Assembly: GCA_018223415.1 (NCBI GenBank) | Contig: JAGTTQ010000001.1 | Span: 1,440,365 to 1,504,364 of the forward strand | Direction of reading: 5' to 3' | Length of the DNA: 64,000 nt | Origin: Eubacteriaceae bacterium Marseille-Q4139 | GTDB lineage: Bacteria; Bacillota; Clostridia; Lachnospirales; Lachnospiraceae | In this document: positions 49,403 through 58,192 of the stretch, piece after piece | Position numbering within the stretch: position 1 is the stretch's first letter | How the letters are laid out: every line of letters begins with the position of its first letter | Notes under the pieces: generated by a model | What the model saw: only the letters and a program-made list of their open reading frames with translations | Told to the model about the DNA's origin: nothing | The model's database searches: none | Position numbers and translations under genes: made by a program

Positions 49403-50311
49403 TTATTTCAGTTTTTCCAGATCTTCCAGTTTCTCTATATTAAGGACGGCTGCGCCCTTATCAATCTTCTTTATAAAGCCGGAAAGGGTCTTTCCGGGCC
49501 CGATCTCAATGAACCGGTCGACTCCGTCGGCCAGCATGGTTTCCACGCTCTGCTGCCATCTGACGGAGGACGATACCTGTTTTTTTAGGAGCGGCTTTAC
49601 GTCGGCCGCGCTCGTCACATACTGGGCGGTCACGTTTGCCACATAGGGGATCACCGGCTCCGAGATCGTCACGTTTTCCAGATATTCGCCAAGCTTTTTC
49701 CCGGCGTCCTCGAGAAGGTGGGAATGGAACGGCCCGCTGACGTTTAAGGGCAGGACGCGCCTTGCGCCTGCTTCCTTAAGCTTTTCAGACGCCTCCTCCA
49801 CGGCTTCCTTTTTGCCGGAAATTACAATCTGTCCCGGGCAGTTGTAGTTTGCCACCTGGACATTTTCAATGGGATCCACAACTTCATTGATCTGTTCTGC
49901 TGTCATCCCCAGGACGGCGCTCATGCCGCCGATTCCCGCCGGAACTGCCTCCTGCATGAGAATCCCGCGCTTCCTGACCGTGAGGATGGCATCGTCTGCG
50001 GACATGACGCCCGCTGCCACCAGCGCCGGATATTCTCCGAGACTTAAGCCTGCCGCCACATCCGGCCGAAAGCCCTGTTCTTCCATGACCTTCATCATGG
50101 CAACGCTCACCGTCACCATGGCCGCCTGTGTGTATTCCGTAATGTCGAGACGGTCGTTCTTCTCAAAGCAGAGCTCCGGCATGGAAAAGCCTAAAAGCTC
50201 TGTTGCCCTGTCGAAAACCGCCTTCGCCGTCTTTGAATTTTCATAAAAGTCCTGGCCCATGCCGCAATACTGCGCGCCCTGTCCCGGAAAAATAAACGCT
50301 GTCTTGCCCAT
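49403..50311 (-). CDS. fabD: Malonyl-CoA:ACP transacylase
   Basis: The 302-residue product has 'FIFPGQGAQYCGMGQDFY', the nucleophile Ser in 'AGLSLGEYPALVAAG' and the C-terminal 'GPFHSHLL' with the catalytic His. It loads malonyl groups onto AcpP. It lies 10 nt before fabG and 3 nt after fabK. Confidence 0.96.
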   Translation of the reverse strand: MGKTAFIFPGQGAQYCGMGQDFYENSKTAKAVFDRATELLGFSMPELCFEKNDRLDITEYTQAAMVTVSVAMMKVMEEQGFRPDVAAGLSLGEYPALVAAGVMSADDAILTVRKRGILMQEAVPAGIGGMSAVLGMTAEQINEVVDPIENVQVANYNCPGQIVISGKKEAVEEASEKLKEAGARRVLPLNVSGPFHSHLLEDAGKKLGEYLENVTISEPVIPYVANVTAQYVTSAADVKPLLKKQVSSSVRWQQSVETMLADGVDRFIEIGPGKTLSGFIKKIDKGAAVLNIEKLEDLEKLK

Positions 50312-50314
50312 ATT

Positions 50315-51238
50315 TTACCTCTTTAATAACTGCTCTGCCTCTGCCATGATCTCTTCGATGATCTCCTTGCAGGTCTGTTCCTTCTTTACCATGCCTGCAA
50401 TCTGGCCGGCCATAACGGTTCCGTCGTTGACATCTCCCTCGATGACGGCCTTTCTCAAACCGCCCAGGGTCAGAAGTTCAAGCTGCTCGAAGGTTGCGCC
50501 CTCGTTCTCCATCTTAATATACTCTCTCGTCATCTGGTTCCTTAAGCCGCGCACCGGATGGCCGTGGCTTCTTCCCGTGACGACGGTATCGATGTCTTTG
50601 GCCTTGATGATTCTCTGCTTGTAGTTTTCATGTACGATGGATTCCTTTGCCACGACGAAGCGGGTGCCCATCTGGACGGCCTCTGCGCCCAGCATGAAGG
50701 AAGCCGCGATGCCTCTTCCGTCTGCGATTCCGCCGGCTGCGATGACCGGGATGGAAACGGCGTCGACTACCTGCGGCACAAGCGTCATGGTGGTGGACTC
50801 GCCGATGTGTCCGCCGGACTCGGTTCCCTCTGCCACGACAGCGTCAGCGCCGCCGCGCTCCATGAGCTTTGCAAGGGCTACGGAAGCTACCACCGGGATT
50901 ACGATGATGCCTGCATCCTTCCACATTTTCATGTACTTGCCGGGGTTTCCGGCTCCCGTCGTTACGACCTTGACGCCTTCCTCCACGACAACCTTTGCCA
51001 CATCGTCTGCGTGGGGGCTCATCAACATGATGTTGACGCCGAACGGCTTCTTTGTCAGTTCCTTTGCCTTACGGATCTCTTCTCTTACCACCTCGCCCGG
51101 CGCGCTGGCTGCGCCGATTAAGCCAAGGCCGCCGGCCTCGGATACGGCCGCTGCCAGATGGTGCTCGGCCACCCATGCCATGCCGCCCTGAATGACCGGA
51201 TATTCGATCCCTAACATTTCTGTGATTCTGGTTTTCAT
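50315..51238 (-). CDS. fabK: Enoyl-ACP reductase II (FMN-dependent)
   Basis: The 307-residue product is a TIM-barrel flavoprotein with 'YPVIQGGMAWVAEHHLAAA', 'GLIGAASAPGEVV', 'VAEGTESGGHIGESTTM' and 'AAGGIADGRGIAASF'. FabK reduces enoyl-ACP with NAD(P)H and replaces FabI; organisms with FabK tolerate triclosan. The hairpin-terminator between acpP and this gene means it is expressed from read-through transcripts. Confidence 0.94.
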   Translation of the reverse strand: MKTRITEMLGIEYPVIQGGMAWVAEHHLAAAVSEAGGLGLIGAASAPGEVVREEIRKAKELTKKPFGVNIMLMSPHADDVAKVVVEEGVKVVTTGAGNPGKYMKMWKDAGIIVIPVVASVALAKLMERGGADAVVAEGTESGGHIGESTTMTLVPQVVDAVSIPVIAAGGIADGRGIAASFMLGAEAVQMGTRFVVAKESIVHENYKQRIIKAKDIDTVVTGRSHGHPVRGLRNQMTREYIKMENEGATFEQLELLTLGGLRKAVIEGDVNDGTVMAGQIAGMVKKEQTCKEIIEEIMAEAEQLLKR

Positions 51239-51290
51239 CTTTTATTACTCGCCTTTCCGGATTTCTATTCTGTCATGCATACTGCAATTT

Positions 51291-51316
51291 AAAAGGAAGG
51301 GCGGAAATCCCGCCCT
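51291..51316 (-). terminator. Internal terminator or attenuator between acpP and fabK
   Basis: On the minus strand AGGGCGG (51310-51316) and CCGCCCT (51298-51304) form a 7-bp stem with a 5-nt loop followed by TCCTTTTAAATT. It would end a part of the transcripts after acpP and so raise the ratio of ACP to the enzymes. The T-run is imperfect, which fits partial termination. Confidence 0.6.
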
Positions 51317-51371
51317 CGCACCTTTTTTCGCATCATGCGCTTTCACAGTTCTGCCCTTTGCGGCCCAGAGA

Positions 51372-51605
51372 TTAGTCCTCTACGCCCTTGTCCTTTAAGT
51401 ACTTCATAACGTCGCCGACCGTAGCCATCTGCTGAAGGTCTTCTGCCGGGATCTCTACGGAATACTCGTCCTCAAGAGCCATAACAAGCTCGAAAAGATC
51501 CAGGGAATCTGCTCCAAGGTCATCCTTAAAAGAGGAAGCCTCTGTGATGGTAGCTGCGTCTACGCTTAACTGGTCTGCAATCAATTCTTTCATTCTCTCT
51601 AACAT
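51372..51605 (-). CDS. acpP: Acyl carrier protein
   Basis: The 77-residue acidic product has Ser34 in 'DDLGADSLDLFELVMALE', the site for 4'-phosphopantetheine. Full length for the family. It lies between fabH and fabK; a terminator-like hairpin follows in the 133-nt gap, which would favour high ACP levels. Confidence 0.97.
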   Translation of the reverse strand: MLERMKELIADQLSVDAATITEASSFKDDLGADSLDLFELVMALEDEYSVEIPAEDLQQMATVGDVMKYLKDKGVED

Positions 51606-51670
51606 GGTTTTGTTCTCCTTTTCCTTTACTTTTTATTTTTCTTATTCTTTTATCTTCATTCGGAGCTTTT

Positions 51671-52633
51671 CTACCACTCCAGAAGAACGGCGCCCCAGGT
51701 CATGCCTGCGCCGAAGCCTGACATGACAATCTTGTCGCCCGGTTCTAGCATACCATGTTCTACCATTTCATTCAAGAGTAATGGGATCGAAGCGGTAGAA
51801 GTATTTCCATACCGGCTGATGCTCATCGGAAATTTGTCCATGGGCTCTTTGAGCCTCTTGGCGGCCGCCTCGATAATTCTCTCGTTGGCCTGGTGAAGGA
51901 CGTAATATTTGATCTCCTCTTTTGGGATCCCCGTCTTCTTTAAAAGGATCTCGACGCTTTCCGGCACCTTCTTTACGGCAAACCGGAAAACCTCCTGGCC
52001 GTCCATGGTCATGAAGCCGATCTCCGGCTTCGTGCCGGTGAGGAAATTCCCAAGCGTCCTGGACTGGCAGGCCAGGACAGGGCCTTTCGTCCCGTCGGAG
52101 CCCATCATCATGTCGATGATGCCTTTTTCATCCGCCTTTAAAACGGCGGCTCCGGCTCCGTCGCCGAACAGCACGCAGGTGCCGCGGTCGCTCCAGTCCG
52201 TCACCTTGCTTAAGGTTTCCGAACCGATGATTAACGCCGTCTTATAGATGCCGGCCTGGAAAAAGCCCTGTACAATCTCCATGGCGAAAATAAAGCCGGC
52301 ACAGGCGGCGGAAATGTCGAACGCCACTGCATTGACAGCGCCGATGGCGGCCTGAACCTCGCAGGCGCCGCTTGGATAATTGTAATCCGGCGACGACGTT
52401 CCTAAAATCAGGATGTCGATCTCCTCCGGGCTTACGCCGGCGGCCTCAAGGGCTTTTTTCGCAGCTTTTGCAGCCAACGCCGAGGTTCCGTCTTCGGTGG
52501 AGATCCGCCGCTCACAGATTCCCGTGCGGCTCCTGATCCATTCGTCGTTTGTATCCACAATTTTTGCCAAATCGTCGTTCGTAATGATGTTTTCCGGTAC
52601 ACAAATACCGATTCCTGCAATTCTGGCTGTCAT
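51671..52633 (-). CDS. fabH: Beta-ketoacyl-ACP synthase III
   Basis: The 320-residue product has the catalytic Cys in 'AFDISAACAGFIFAMEI', His in 'YYVLHQANERIIEA' and Asn in 'SRYGNTSTASIPLLL'. It condenses acetyl-CoA (or branched acyl-CoA) with malonyl-ACP to start the chain. The ATG at 52633 is preferred over that at 52639 since AAGGA lies 6 nt upstream of the former and touches the latter. First gene of the operon. Confidence 0.96.
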   Translation of the reverse strand: MTARIAGIGICVPENIITNDDLAKIVDTNDEWIRSRTGICERRISTEDGTSALAAKAAKKALEAAGVSPEEIDILILGTSSPDYNYPSGACEVQAAIGAVNAVAFDISAACAGFIFAMEIVQGFFQAGIYKTALIIGSETLSKVTDWSDRGTCVLFGDGAGAAVLKADEKGIIDMMMGSDGTKGPVLACQSRTLGNFLTGTKPEIGFMTMDGQEVFRFAVKKVPESVEILLKKTGIPKEEIKYYVLHQANERIIEAAAKRLKEPMDKFPMSISRYGNTSTASIPLLLNEMVEHGMLEPGDKIVMSGFGAGMTWGAVLLEW

Positions 52634-52662
52634 ATTCATTCCTTATGTGTAGATTTTTAGAT

Positions 52663-52679
52663 ACTTTGAGATTCAAACT
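52663..52679. promoter_or_regulatory. FabT-like operator of the fatty acid synthesis operon
   Basis: ACTTTGA-GAT-TCAAACT contains the perfect core TTTGA-N3-TCAAA, matching the FabT (MarR family) box of Firmicutes. It lies just downstream of the predicted transcription start, ~30 nt before fabH, so repression could act as a roadblock. No fabT gene is in this window. Confidence 0.7.
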
Positions 52680-52689
52680 AATTATGAAT

Positions 52690-52718
52690 ATGGTAATTCC
52701 TGGCGGCTGTTTTGTCAA
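52690..52718 (-). promoter_or_regulatory. Promoter of the fatty acid synthesis operon
   Basis: On the minus strand TTGACA (52713-52718) and TACCAT (52690-52695) are 17 nt apart. The -10 is poor but the -35 is perfect, and the FabT-like box follows at the expected distance. Confidence 0.6.
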
Positions 52719-52918
52719 GCTGTTTTTTCGTTCTCCGGTATGATTTCTTCGACGTTTTTTCGGGAATTTCGCGGTACGGGGCAGATAAACGGCGGGCAGC
52801 GGCTGTTTTTCTTCATCTGGACTGCTCAATTATTCTAAAATTGGATATTTCAATCATGCCATATCTGTCTTATGATGGTGCCAGATGAAGCTTCACATTT
52901 TACAAGGAGGACTGCTTT

Positions 52919-53725
52919 ATGGACAATTCTTTCACCTGTGCGGAAAACTGTCAGGCTTTCCCGTCCGGCGAAATCGTGCCGGAAATTTTCACGGCTCATA
53001 AAAAAATCGACGCCCACACCCATATCGGCGCCTTCGGAAGCCCGTTCAACATCCATTTTGACACAAAACGGCTTCTGGAACAGATGGAAACCTACCATAT
53101 TGAAAAGACGATTCTCTGCCCGTCCGGCTGTCACGAAAACGAGGACGTGGCTGCCGCCTACCGCGCGCATCCCGATAAAATCATCCCGCTCATGTGGATT
53201 AACTGCGCTGAGGGACAGCCGGCCTACGACGCGCTGGAGCATTATCTCAGGGACGAGGGCTTTGCCGGCGCCAAGCTCCAGTCTTTGTTTGACGGCTACA
53301 CGGCCGACGCGCCCTGTGTGGATCCGGCGGCCGAGCTCTGCGAGCAGTACGGAAAGCCCCTGTTCATCCACTCGGGGCACCCGCCGTTTTCGCTCCCGTG
53401 GCAGATTGGCCTTCTCGCCGAGCGCCATCCGCACCTTCCTATCGTCATGATCCACATGGGACATGCCCACGGCGTCTACGTGGACGCGGCCATCACCATG
53501 GCGAAAAAGTATGAGAATATCTGGTTAGAGACCTCCGGCACCTCCATGAGCTGCCAGATCAAAAATGCCTACGAGACTGTTGGGCATGACCGCGTCATGT
53601 TCGGCATTGACTCGCCGTTCCACCATCCGACTGTCGAAATCCAGAAAATTTTGGCCTGCGGCGTCGATGAAGAAGGGCTGGAGCGGATTTTCTATAAGAA
53701 TGCGGCGGCCTTTATGGGGCTTTAA
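52919..53725 (+). CDS. Amidohydrolase-family metal-dependent hydrolase
   Basis: The 268-residue TIM-barrel product has the metal motif 'IDAHTHIGAFG', 'LFIHSGHPPFSLP', 'VMIHMGHAHG' and a C-terminal 'FGIDSPFHHPTVEI' with the conserved Asp. This is the amidohydrolase_2-like group, which includes decarboxylases and hydrolases of small ring or lactone compounds. AAGGAGG lies 8 nt before the ATG. It is followed after 27 nt by an ECF S component, so its substrate may be the imported compound or a product of it. No specific reaction can be named. Confidence 0.85.
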   Translation: MDNSFTCAENCQAFPSGEIVPEIFTAHKKIDAHTHIGAFGSPFNIHFDTKRLLEQMETYHIEKTILCPSGCHENEDVAAAYRAHPDKIIPLMWINCAEGQPAYDALEHYLRDEGFAGAKLQSLFDGYTADAPCVDPAAELCEQYGKPLFIHSGHPPFSLPWQIGLLAERHPHLPIVMIHMGHAHGVYVDAAITMAKKYENIWLETSGTSMSCQIKNAYETVGHDRVMFGIDSPFHHPTVEIQKILACGVDEEGLERIFYKNAAAFMGL

Positions 53726-53752
53726 TTTATTATAGAAAGGATAGAAAACAGC

Positions 53753-54256
53753 ATGAAATACTCTGCTTCTGAGCTGGCCTACACAGGGGTCATGGCCGCT
53801 CTCGTGTTCATCGGAACGTATTGCTTCAAAATCCCGTCGCCTTTCGGGTACACCCACCTGGGCGACTGCATGATTATCCTGACGGTCTGCCTCTTCGGCA
53901 CAAAACGCGGCGTCCTTGCCGGAAGCCTCGGCGCCGGAATCGCGGATTTCCTCGGCGGATACGCCGTCTGGGTTCTGCCGACCATGGTATTAAAAGGCCT
54001 CTGGGCCCTCGTCATGGGCGTTATCATGTACCGGCTTCTTCCAAAATATAAATACGGCTGGCTTGTCGGGGCCGTATGCGGCGGCATTCTTCACGTGGCC
54101 GGGTACACGCTCGTGAAAATCCCGCTCTATGGAACGGCTGTGGCCTTCGGAGAACTGTTCACCCTGACGGCTCAGTCCTGCGCCGGAATCGTCCTCGGCG
54201 GACTGCTCTGCGGCGTGTTTGAGCGGGCCCTGAAAAGCAGGCGGCTTTCTTCTTAA
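53753..54256 (+). CDS. ECF transporter S component
   Basis: The 167-residue product has about five or six helices and the ECF-S pattern 'ELAYTGVMAALVFIGTYCF', 'GYTHLGDCMIILTVCLFG', 'AGSLGAGIADFLGGYAVW'. The 'THLGD' and 'ADxLGGY' motifs are shared by the HmpT/DUF1393-like S components. The ligand is unknown. It shares a transcript with the amidohydrolase gene. The stop codon lies inside the following terminator hairpin. Confidence 0.85.
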   Translation: MKYSASELAYTGVMAALVFIGTYCFKIPSPFGYTHLGDCMIILTVCLFGTKRGVLAGSLGAGIADFLGGYAVWVLPTMVLKGLWALVMGVIMYRLLPKYKYGWLVGAVCGGILHVAGYTLVKIPLYGTAVAFGELFTLTAQSCAGIVLGGLLCGVFERALKSRRLSS

Positions 54257-54273
54257 AGAAGGCCGTCTTTTTT
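54240..54273 (+). terminator. Terminator after the ECF S component gene
   Basis: GGCGGC...TTCTT pairs with AAGAA...GCCGTC (54240-54267) and is followed by TTTTTT (54268-54273). It separates the ECF operon from the ABC-2 operon. Confidence 0.75.
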
Positions 54274-54343
54274 ATTGCCTTTCAGGCTGTCCGAGACGGA
54301 AATCCGCTCCGCGCAGGGAAACGCACTTTTTTGTCTCCTGCGC

Positions 54344-54372
54344 TTGCGTCCGCTCCATAAAAACGGTATAGT
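54344..54372 (+). promoter_or_regulatory. Promoter of the ABC-2 transporter operon
   Basis: TTGCGT (54344-54349) and TATAGT (54367-54372) are 17 nt apart, about 35 nt before the first start codon. Confidence 0.65.
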
Positions 54373-54412
54373 AGGGTTAGGAACAGGAAACGGAACGCAG
54401 GAGGACGTGCGT

Positions 54413-55084
54413 ATGCTGGAGGTACAGGGCATCAAAAAATCCTATGGACGGGCCAGGATTTTAAAGGATATTTCGTTTACGGCCGAACCCGGCGAATGCG
54501 TGGGCATTGCCGGCGGGAACGGCTGCGGGAAAACCACGCTTTTATCGGTGTTGGCCGGTGCTTTGAGGGCAGACGGCGGCAGCATCCGCTTTGACGGAAA
54601 AGAGGCCGTCGGCCATCCGAAGGTCTTTGCGGACAGTGCGGCCTATGTGCCTCAGGAAAATCCGCTCATCGAGGAGCTGACGGTGCGCGACAATTTTCGC
54701 CTCTGGTACCGCGGCGGCCATGGGAGCCTAAAGGCGGCCATGAAGTCCGATGCGGCCGTCATGCTTGGCGTCGATGCCATGGCAAAAAAGCAGGCGGGAA
54801 AGCTTTCCGGCGGCATGAAAAAGCGCCTGAGCATCGCCTGTGCCCTCTCCAACCAGGCGCCCGTTTTGATTCTCGACGAGCCGGGGGCCGCCCTGGATTT
54901 GAAGTGCCGCGCCGATATCCGCGCGTATTTAAAGCACTATCTGGCGGGCGGCGGCACGGTGATCCTGACCTCTCATGATATGGAAGAGCTGGCACTCTGT
55001 ACGAAGTTATTTATTCTGAGAGACGGGATCCTGAACCGGGAAGACCCCGGGATTTCGGAGGAACGGCTGATTTCCTGTTTTTAG
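54413..55084 (+). CDS. ABC transporter ATPase (ABC-2 exporter type)
   Basis: The 223-residue product has Walker A 'GGNGCGKTTLLSVLAG', Q-loop 'YVPQENPLIEELTVRDN', signature 'LSGGMKKRLSIACAL' and Walker B 'VLILDEPGAALD'. It is of the drug/lipid or antimicrobial-peptide exporter type. The ATG at 54413 has AGGAGG 8 nt upstream; the longer upstream frame would include the promoter. First of four genes, with the zinc-ribbon protein and two permeases. Confidence 0.92.
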   Translation: MLEVQGIKKSYGRARILKDISFTAEPGECVGIAGGNGCGKTTLLSVLAGALRADGGSIRFDGKEAVGHPKVFADSAAYVPQENPLIEELTVRDNFRLWYRGGHGSLKAAMKSDAAVMLGVDAMAKKQAGKLSGGMKKRLSIACALSNQAPVLILDEPGAALDLKCRADIRAYLKHYLAGGGTVILTSHDMEELALCTKLFILRDGILNREDPGISEERLISCF

Positions 55085-55141
55085 AGAACGGTTCTATTGG
55101 CTTACAAAAGCAAAATCTGAGACGAAAGGGAGGAATTGCGG

Positions 55142-56860
55142 ATGAAATGTGAGAGATGCGGAACAGAATTTAACGATCAGGAACGGACTTGTCCAAACTG
55201 CGGGCTGTCTGTGACGGTGAAAGAGCCGGAGACGCCCGAACAGGACGGCGGCGGCAAAAAGAAGAAAACCATCCTTTTGGCGATGATTGCCGTCGCTGTC
55301 ATCGCCGTCTGCGCGGCTGCGGCCGTGATATCGTCCAGAAAGGATCCGAAAGAGACGGTGATTGCGGCCTTTTCCCAGTGGATGAACGCCGGTGAGGAAA
55401 GCCCGTCGGAGAAAATTTTTGGTTTCCGCCAGTTTGCCAATGAGCTTGGCACAAAAAACTCGGAGACCAGCATGACGCTCCGGATGGACGGCTCCACCGG
55501 CATCGACACATCCGCCATCAATGGCGCTGCCCTCCGGCTGGAGACAAAGTCTGATTTGGAAAACCAGAAGCTTGGCATGGATCTGACGGCCGTTTACGGC
55601 GGCATGGATTTTCTTGGCATGAATCTTTACTTCGGCGGCCGGGAGCTGATGTTTGCGTCGCCGGAGTTAATAGATCCGGTGCTTTATCTGGATCTGGGCG
55701 AGGGGCTGGCTGACCGCCTGGCGGCGTCCCCGACCATCGGGCCGATGCTTGCGGAACAGGGGCAGGATGCCGAAGAAGTTGCCGCACAGGTGGATCAATT
55801 TTTCGACCAGGCGGAACAGGTGTCCCAGAACCCGTTGGATTTTGCTGCTCTGATCGAGCGGTATCAGGCGGGCTGCAAGGCCCAGGAGAGCTTTAAAGCA
55901 GCTCTGACCGTGGAACGGGGCGAAAAAGGCACGTTTACCCTGGATGGGCAGGAGGTGTCCTGCGACGGCTACCAGGTACATGTGAGCAAGGATTCCATGA
56001 TCGAATTTCTTCGGACTTCCGCCGACTTTTTCTTAAACGACGAGGAATTCCGCAGTCAGTATCTGGAACAGCTCCGGCTGAGCGCCCTTTTAATGGAAGA
56101 AACGCTTGACTCAAGCCTTGGGGAAGTGCTCACGGCTGAGGAACTTTTGGAAGAGGATTACGGCGACGTCAGGGCTGAGGTTGACGAGCTCATCGCGCTT
56201 TTCGACAGCCAGCTCACGGATGTGGATATGACCGTTTATGTGGACTCCAAAGGACGCCTTGCACAGTTTGAAGGCACCACGACAATTCTTCCGGAGCCGG
56301 AGTCCGGAGAGGCAAATTCTGACCTTTCCTTCCGTGTGACAGCAGAAGGCGGAAGCTATCTAATGGAAAACTGGAACGGGGAGCTTTTGATTTCCCAGGC
56401 TGGCGAGTCTGTGGCCATCACGTTCCAAAAAACAGGAAGCTATGACGGCTCTCTGGCGGCTTCCGAATCCGTCTTAAAGGTTGAGGAGGCAGGCACCGCC
56501 GCCCTTCAGATTGTATGGAGCGGCTCCTATGATTCTTCTTCCGGGGACTTTGACCTGAATTTTGCGCTGGAATCCCCCGAAGATGCACCCGTTTCCATCG
56601 CCGGAAAGGGCATTGTCACAGAGCTCGAAAAAGGGACTTCGATCACATGCGTCTTTGACGAGCTGACTCTGAACGCCGGGGAAGAGAGCGTCACCGTGAG
56701 CGGCGACTTCGCATACGGCCCGCTCACTTCGGAAGTCACGGCACCGGCAGGCGAGACGATGGATGTGCTGGCGGCCACCGAGGACGACTGGAACAATCTG
56801 CTCGTATCCCTTTACTTCAAGTTCATCTCCCTGATCGTGGGCACTGCGGACTTATCTTAA
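55142..56860 (+). CDS. Zinc-ribbon membrane protein with a large extracytoplasmic domain
   Basis: The 572-residue product has an N-terminal zinc ribbon 'CERCGTEFNDQERTCPNCG', a Lys-rich stretch, one membrane helix (~40-62) and a ~500-residue external domain rich in acidic residues and beta strands with no cysteine pairs. Proteins with this 'zinc ribbon-TM-external domain' plan occur in many Firmicutes and are poorly characterised. It lies between the ATPase and permease genes of an ABC-2 operon, so it may be the accessory or substrate-recruiting part of that exporter. The ATG at 55142 follows AAAGGGAGG. Confidence 0.8.
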   Translation: MKCERCGTEFNDQERTCPNCGLSVTVKEPETPEQDGGGKKKKTILLAMIAVAVIAVCAAAAVISSRKDPKETVIAAFSQWMNAGEESPSEKIFGFRQFANELGTKNSETSMTLRMDGSTGIDTSAINGAALRLETKSDLENQKLGMDLTAVYGGMDFLGMNLYFGGRELMFASPELIDPVLYLDLGEGLADRLAASPTIGPMLAEQGQDAEEVAAQVDQFFDQAEQVSQNPLDFAALIERYQAGCKAQESFKAALTVERGEKGTFTLDGQEVSCDGYQVHVSKDSMIEFLRTSADFFLNDEEFRSQYLEQLRLSALLMEETLDSSLGEVLTAEELLEEDYGDVRAEVDELIALFDSQLTDVDMTVYVDSKGRLAQFEGTTTILPEPESGEANSDLSFRVTAEGGSYLMENWNGELLISQAGESVAITFQKTGSYDGSLAASESVLKVEEAGTAALQIVWSGSYDSSSGDFDLNFALESPEDAPVSIAGKGIVTELEKGTSITCVFDELTLNAGEESVTVSGDFAYGPLTSEVTAPAGETMDVLAATEDDWNNLLVSLYFKFISLIVGTADLS

Positions 56861-56881
56861 CAGCAAAGGACTGAGACAGAC

Positions 56882-58192
56882 ATGAAACCCTGCGGGACAT
56901 TCTGGATTCTGGAAATCAAACGGGCCTGGAAGCGGGCCGGGCGCCTTCTTTTCGGCGCCCTCCTGCTTCTTTTTCTGGCGGGCACGGCCGGTTTTCTTTT
57001 CGGAAAGCTTCTCTATGGGGACGCTGTCAGCAGGCGGATCCAAATCGGCGCCGTCATGCCGGAGGGGGACGCGTTTGCCAAACAGGTACTCTCCATGATT
57101 ACTTCCCTCGACAACGTAAAAAGCCTCTGCGACTTTCACTACATGGAGCGGGAGGATGCCATAAACGAGCTGGAGGCAGGGAATTTGTTTGCCGTCATGG
57201 AAATCCCTGAGGGGATGGTGGAAGGCATCATGGACGGCAGCAACATCCCCGTCCGGGTGATTTTTCCGGAAAATTCCGGGACGGAAAGCCTGATTTTTAA
57301 GGAACTGACCGATGCCGGAGCAAAAACCCTGGGGGCCGCCCAGGCTGGGATTTACGCGGGGGATGAGCTGATACGGACGGCCGGAGAGGCGGTCGGGATC
57401 TCTGAGGAAGCCCGCCGTGAGGCCGTTTCGGCGCTGGAGCGGGATCTGAACGAGATCTTTTTGTCTTACAGCCTGCCGCGGGAGGACTATTTCTTTTCCC
57501 AGGAGGTGACGGCCACCGGGGAGGTGGGGCTTGCCGCTTATTACGGGATCAGCATGTTCGTGCTGGCGCTTCTTCTTCTGGCGATTCCGGCGGCCGACTT
57601 CCTGCTTCCATGGGGGCGGGCCATGAAGCAGCAGCTCTCCCGGACGGGCATCGGGCCGTCTGCCCGCTGCGCCGGAAGAATTTTGGGGCTTGGGAGCCTT
57701 TATATGGCCGTCGTCGGTCTTTCGTGGGCTGCGTACTTCCTGTGGGCGGGGCGGCCGTTCCCGGCGGACTTTGGAGATTTTGGCCGCGCGGCAGGCGGCA
57801 TGCAGGCGGGGCCGTTTGCCGCACTTTCGGATTTTGGCGGCAGTACGTTTTTTTCGGCGGCGGCCGCGCTCCTTCTGTTCCTGCTCTTCTGCTGGACGGC
57901 GGCGGCATTTGCCGTGTTTTTATTTGAATTTGCCGGGACGCTTTTAGGCGGCGTCATGCTCCTTTTTCTGGCGGGAATCGGCCAGCATATTCTGGCGGGC
58001 GGATTCCTTCCTGTGATTTTTCTCCCGGAGGCCCTGCGGAAGGCGGCGCCATATATGCCGTCTGCCGTCTGGATGGACGCGGGGAAGGTGTTTCTAACGG
58101 GCGCCTGGGACTGGGGTGTCTTAGTCAGGCTCTTTTTCCTTGGGGTGATCCTTTTTGGCGGATGCCGGCTGATGGAGGTGAGGAACCGATGA
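56882..58192 (+). CDS. ABC-2 type transporter permease, first
   Basis: The 436-residue product has an N-terminal helix (~15-40), a ~180-residue external domain ('AKQVLSMITSLDNVKSLCDF'; 'GNLFAVMEIPEGMVEGIMDG'), then five or six C-terminal helices, the ABC2_membrane_3/YhgE-like plan. The second permease start overlaps its stop (ATGA). The two probably form the membrane pore with the upstream ATPase. Confidence 0.85.
   Translation: MKPCGTFWILEIKRAWKRAGRLLFGALLLLFLAGTAGFLFGKLLYGDAVSRRIQIGAVMPEGDAFAKQVLSMITSLDNVKSLCDFHYMEREDAINELEAGNLFAVMEIPEGMVEGIMDGSNIPVRVIFPENSGTESLIFKELTDAGAKTLGAAQAGIYAGDELIRTAGEAVGISEEARREAVSALERDLNEIFLSYSLPREDYFFSQEVTATGEVGLAAYYGISMFVLALLLLAIPAADFLLPWGRAMKQQLSRTGIGPSARCAGRILGLGSLYMAVVGLSWAAYFLWAGRPFPADFGDFGRAAGGMQAGPFAALSDFGGSTFFSAAAALLLFLLFCWTAAAFAVFLFEFAGTLLGGVMLLFLAGIGQHILAGGFLPVIFLPEALRKAAPYMPSAVWMDAGKVFLTGAWDWGVLVRLFFLGVILFGGCRLMEVRNR

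Noticed and set aside
50558..51121. 187-codon plus-strand frame over fabK
   Set aside because: Antisense shadow; fabK motifs are intact on the minus strand.
52850..53470. 206-codon minus-strand frame over the amidohydrolase gene
   Set aside because: Antisense to a gene with clear metal-binding motifs and a good ribosome site.
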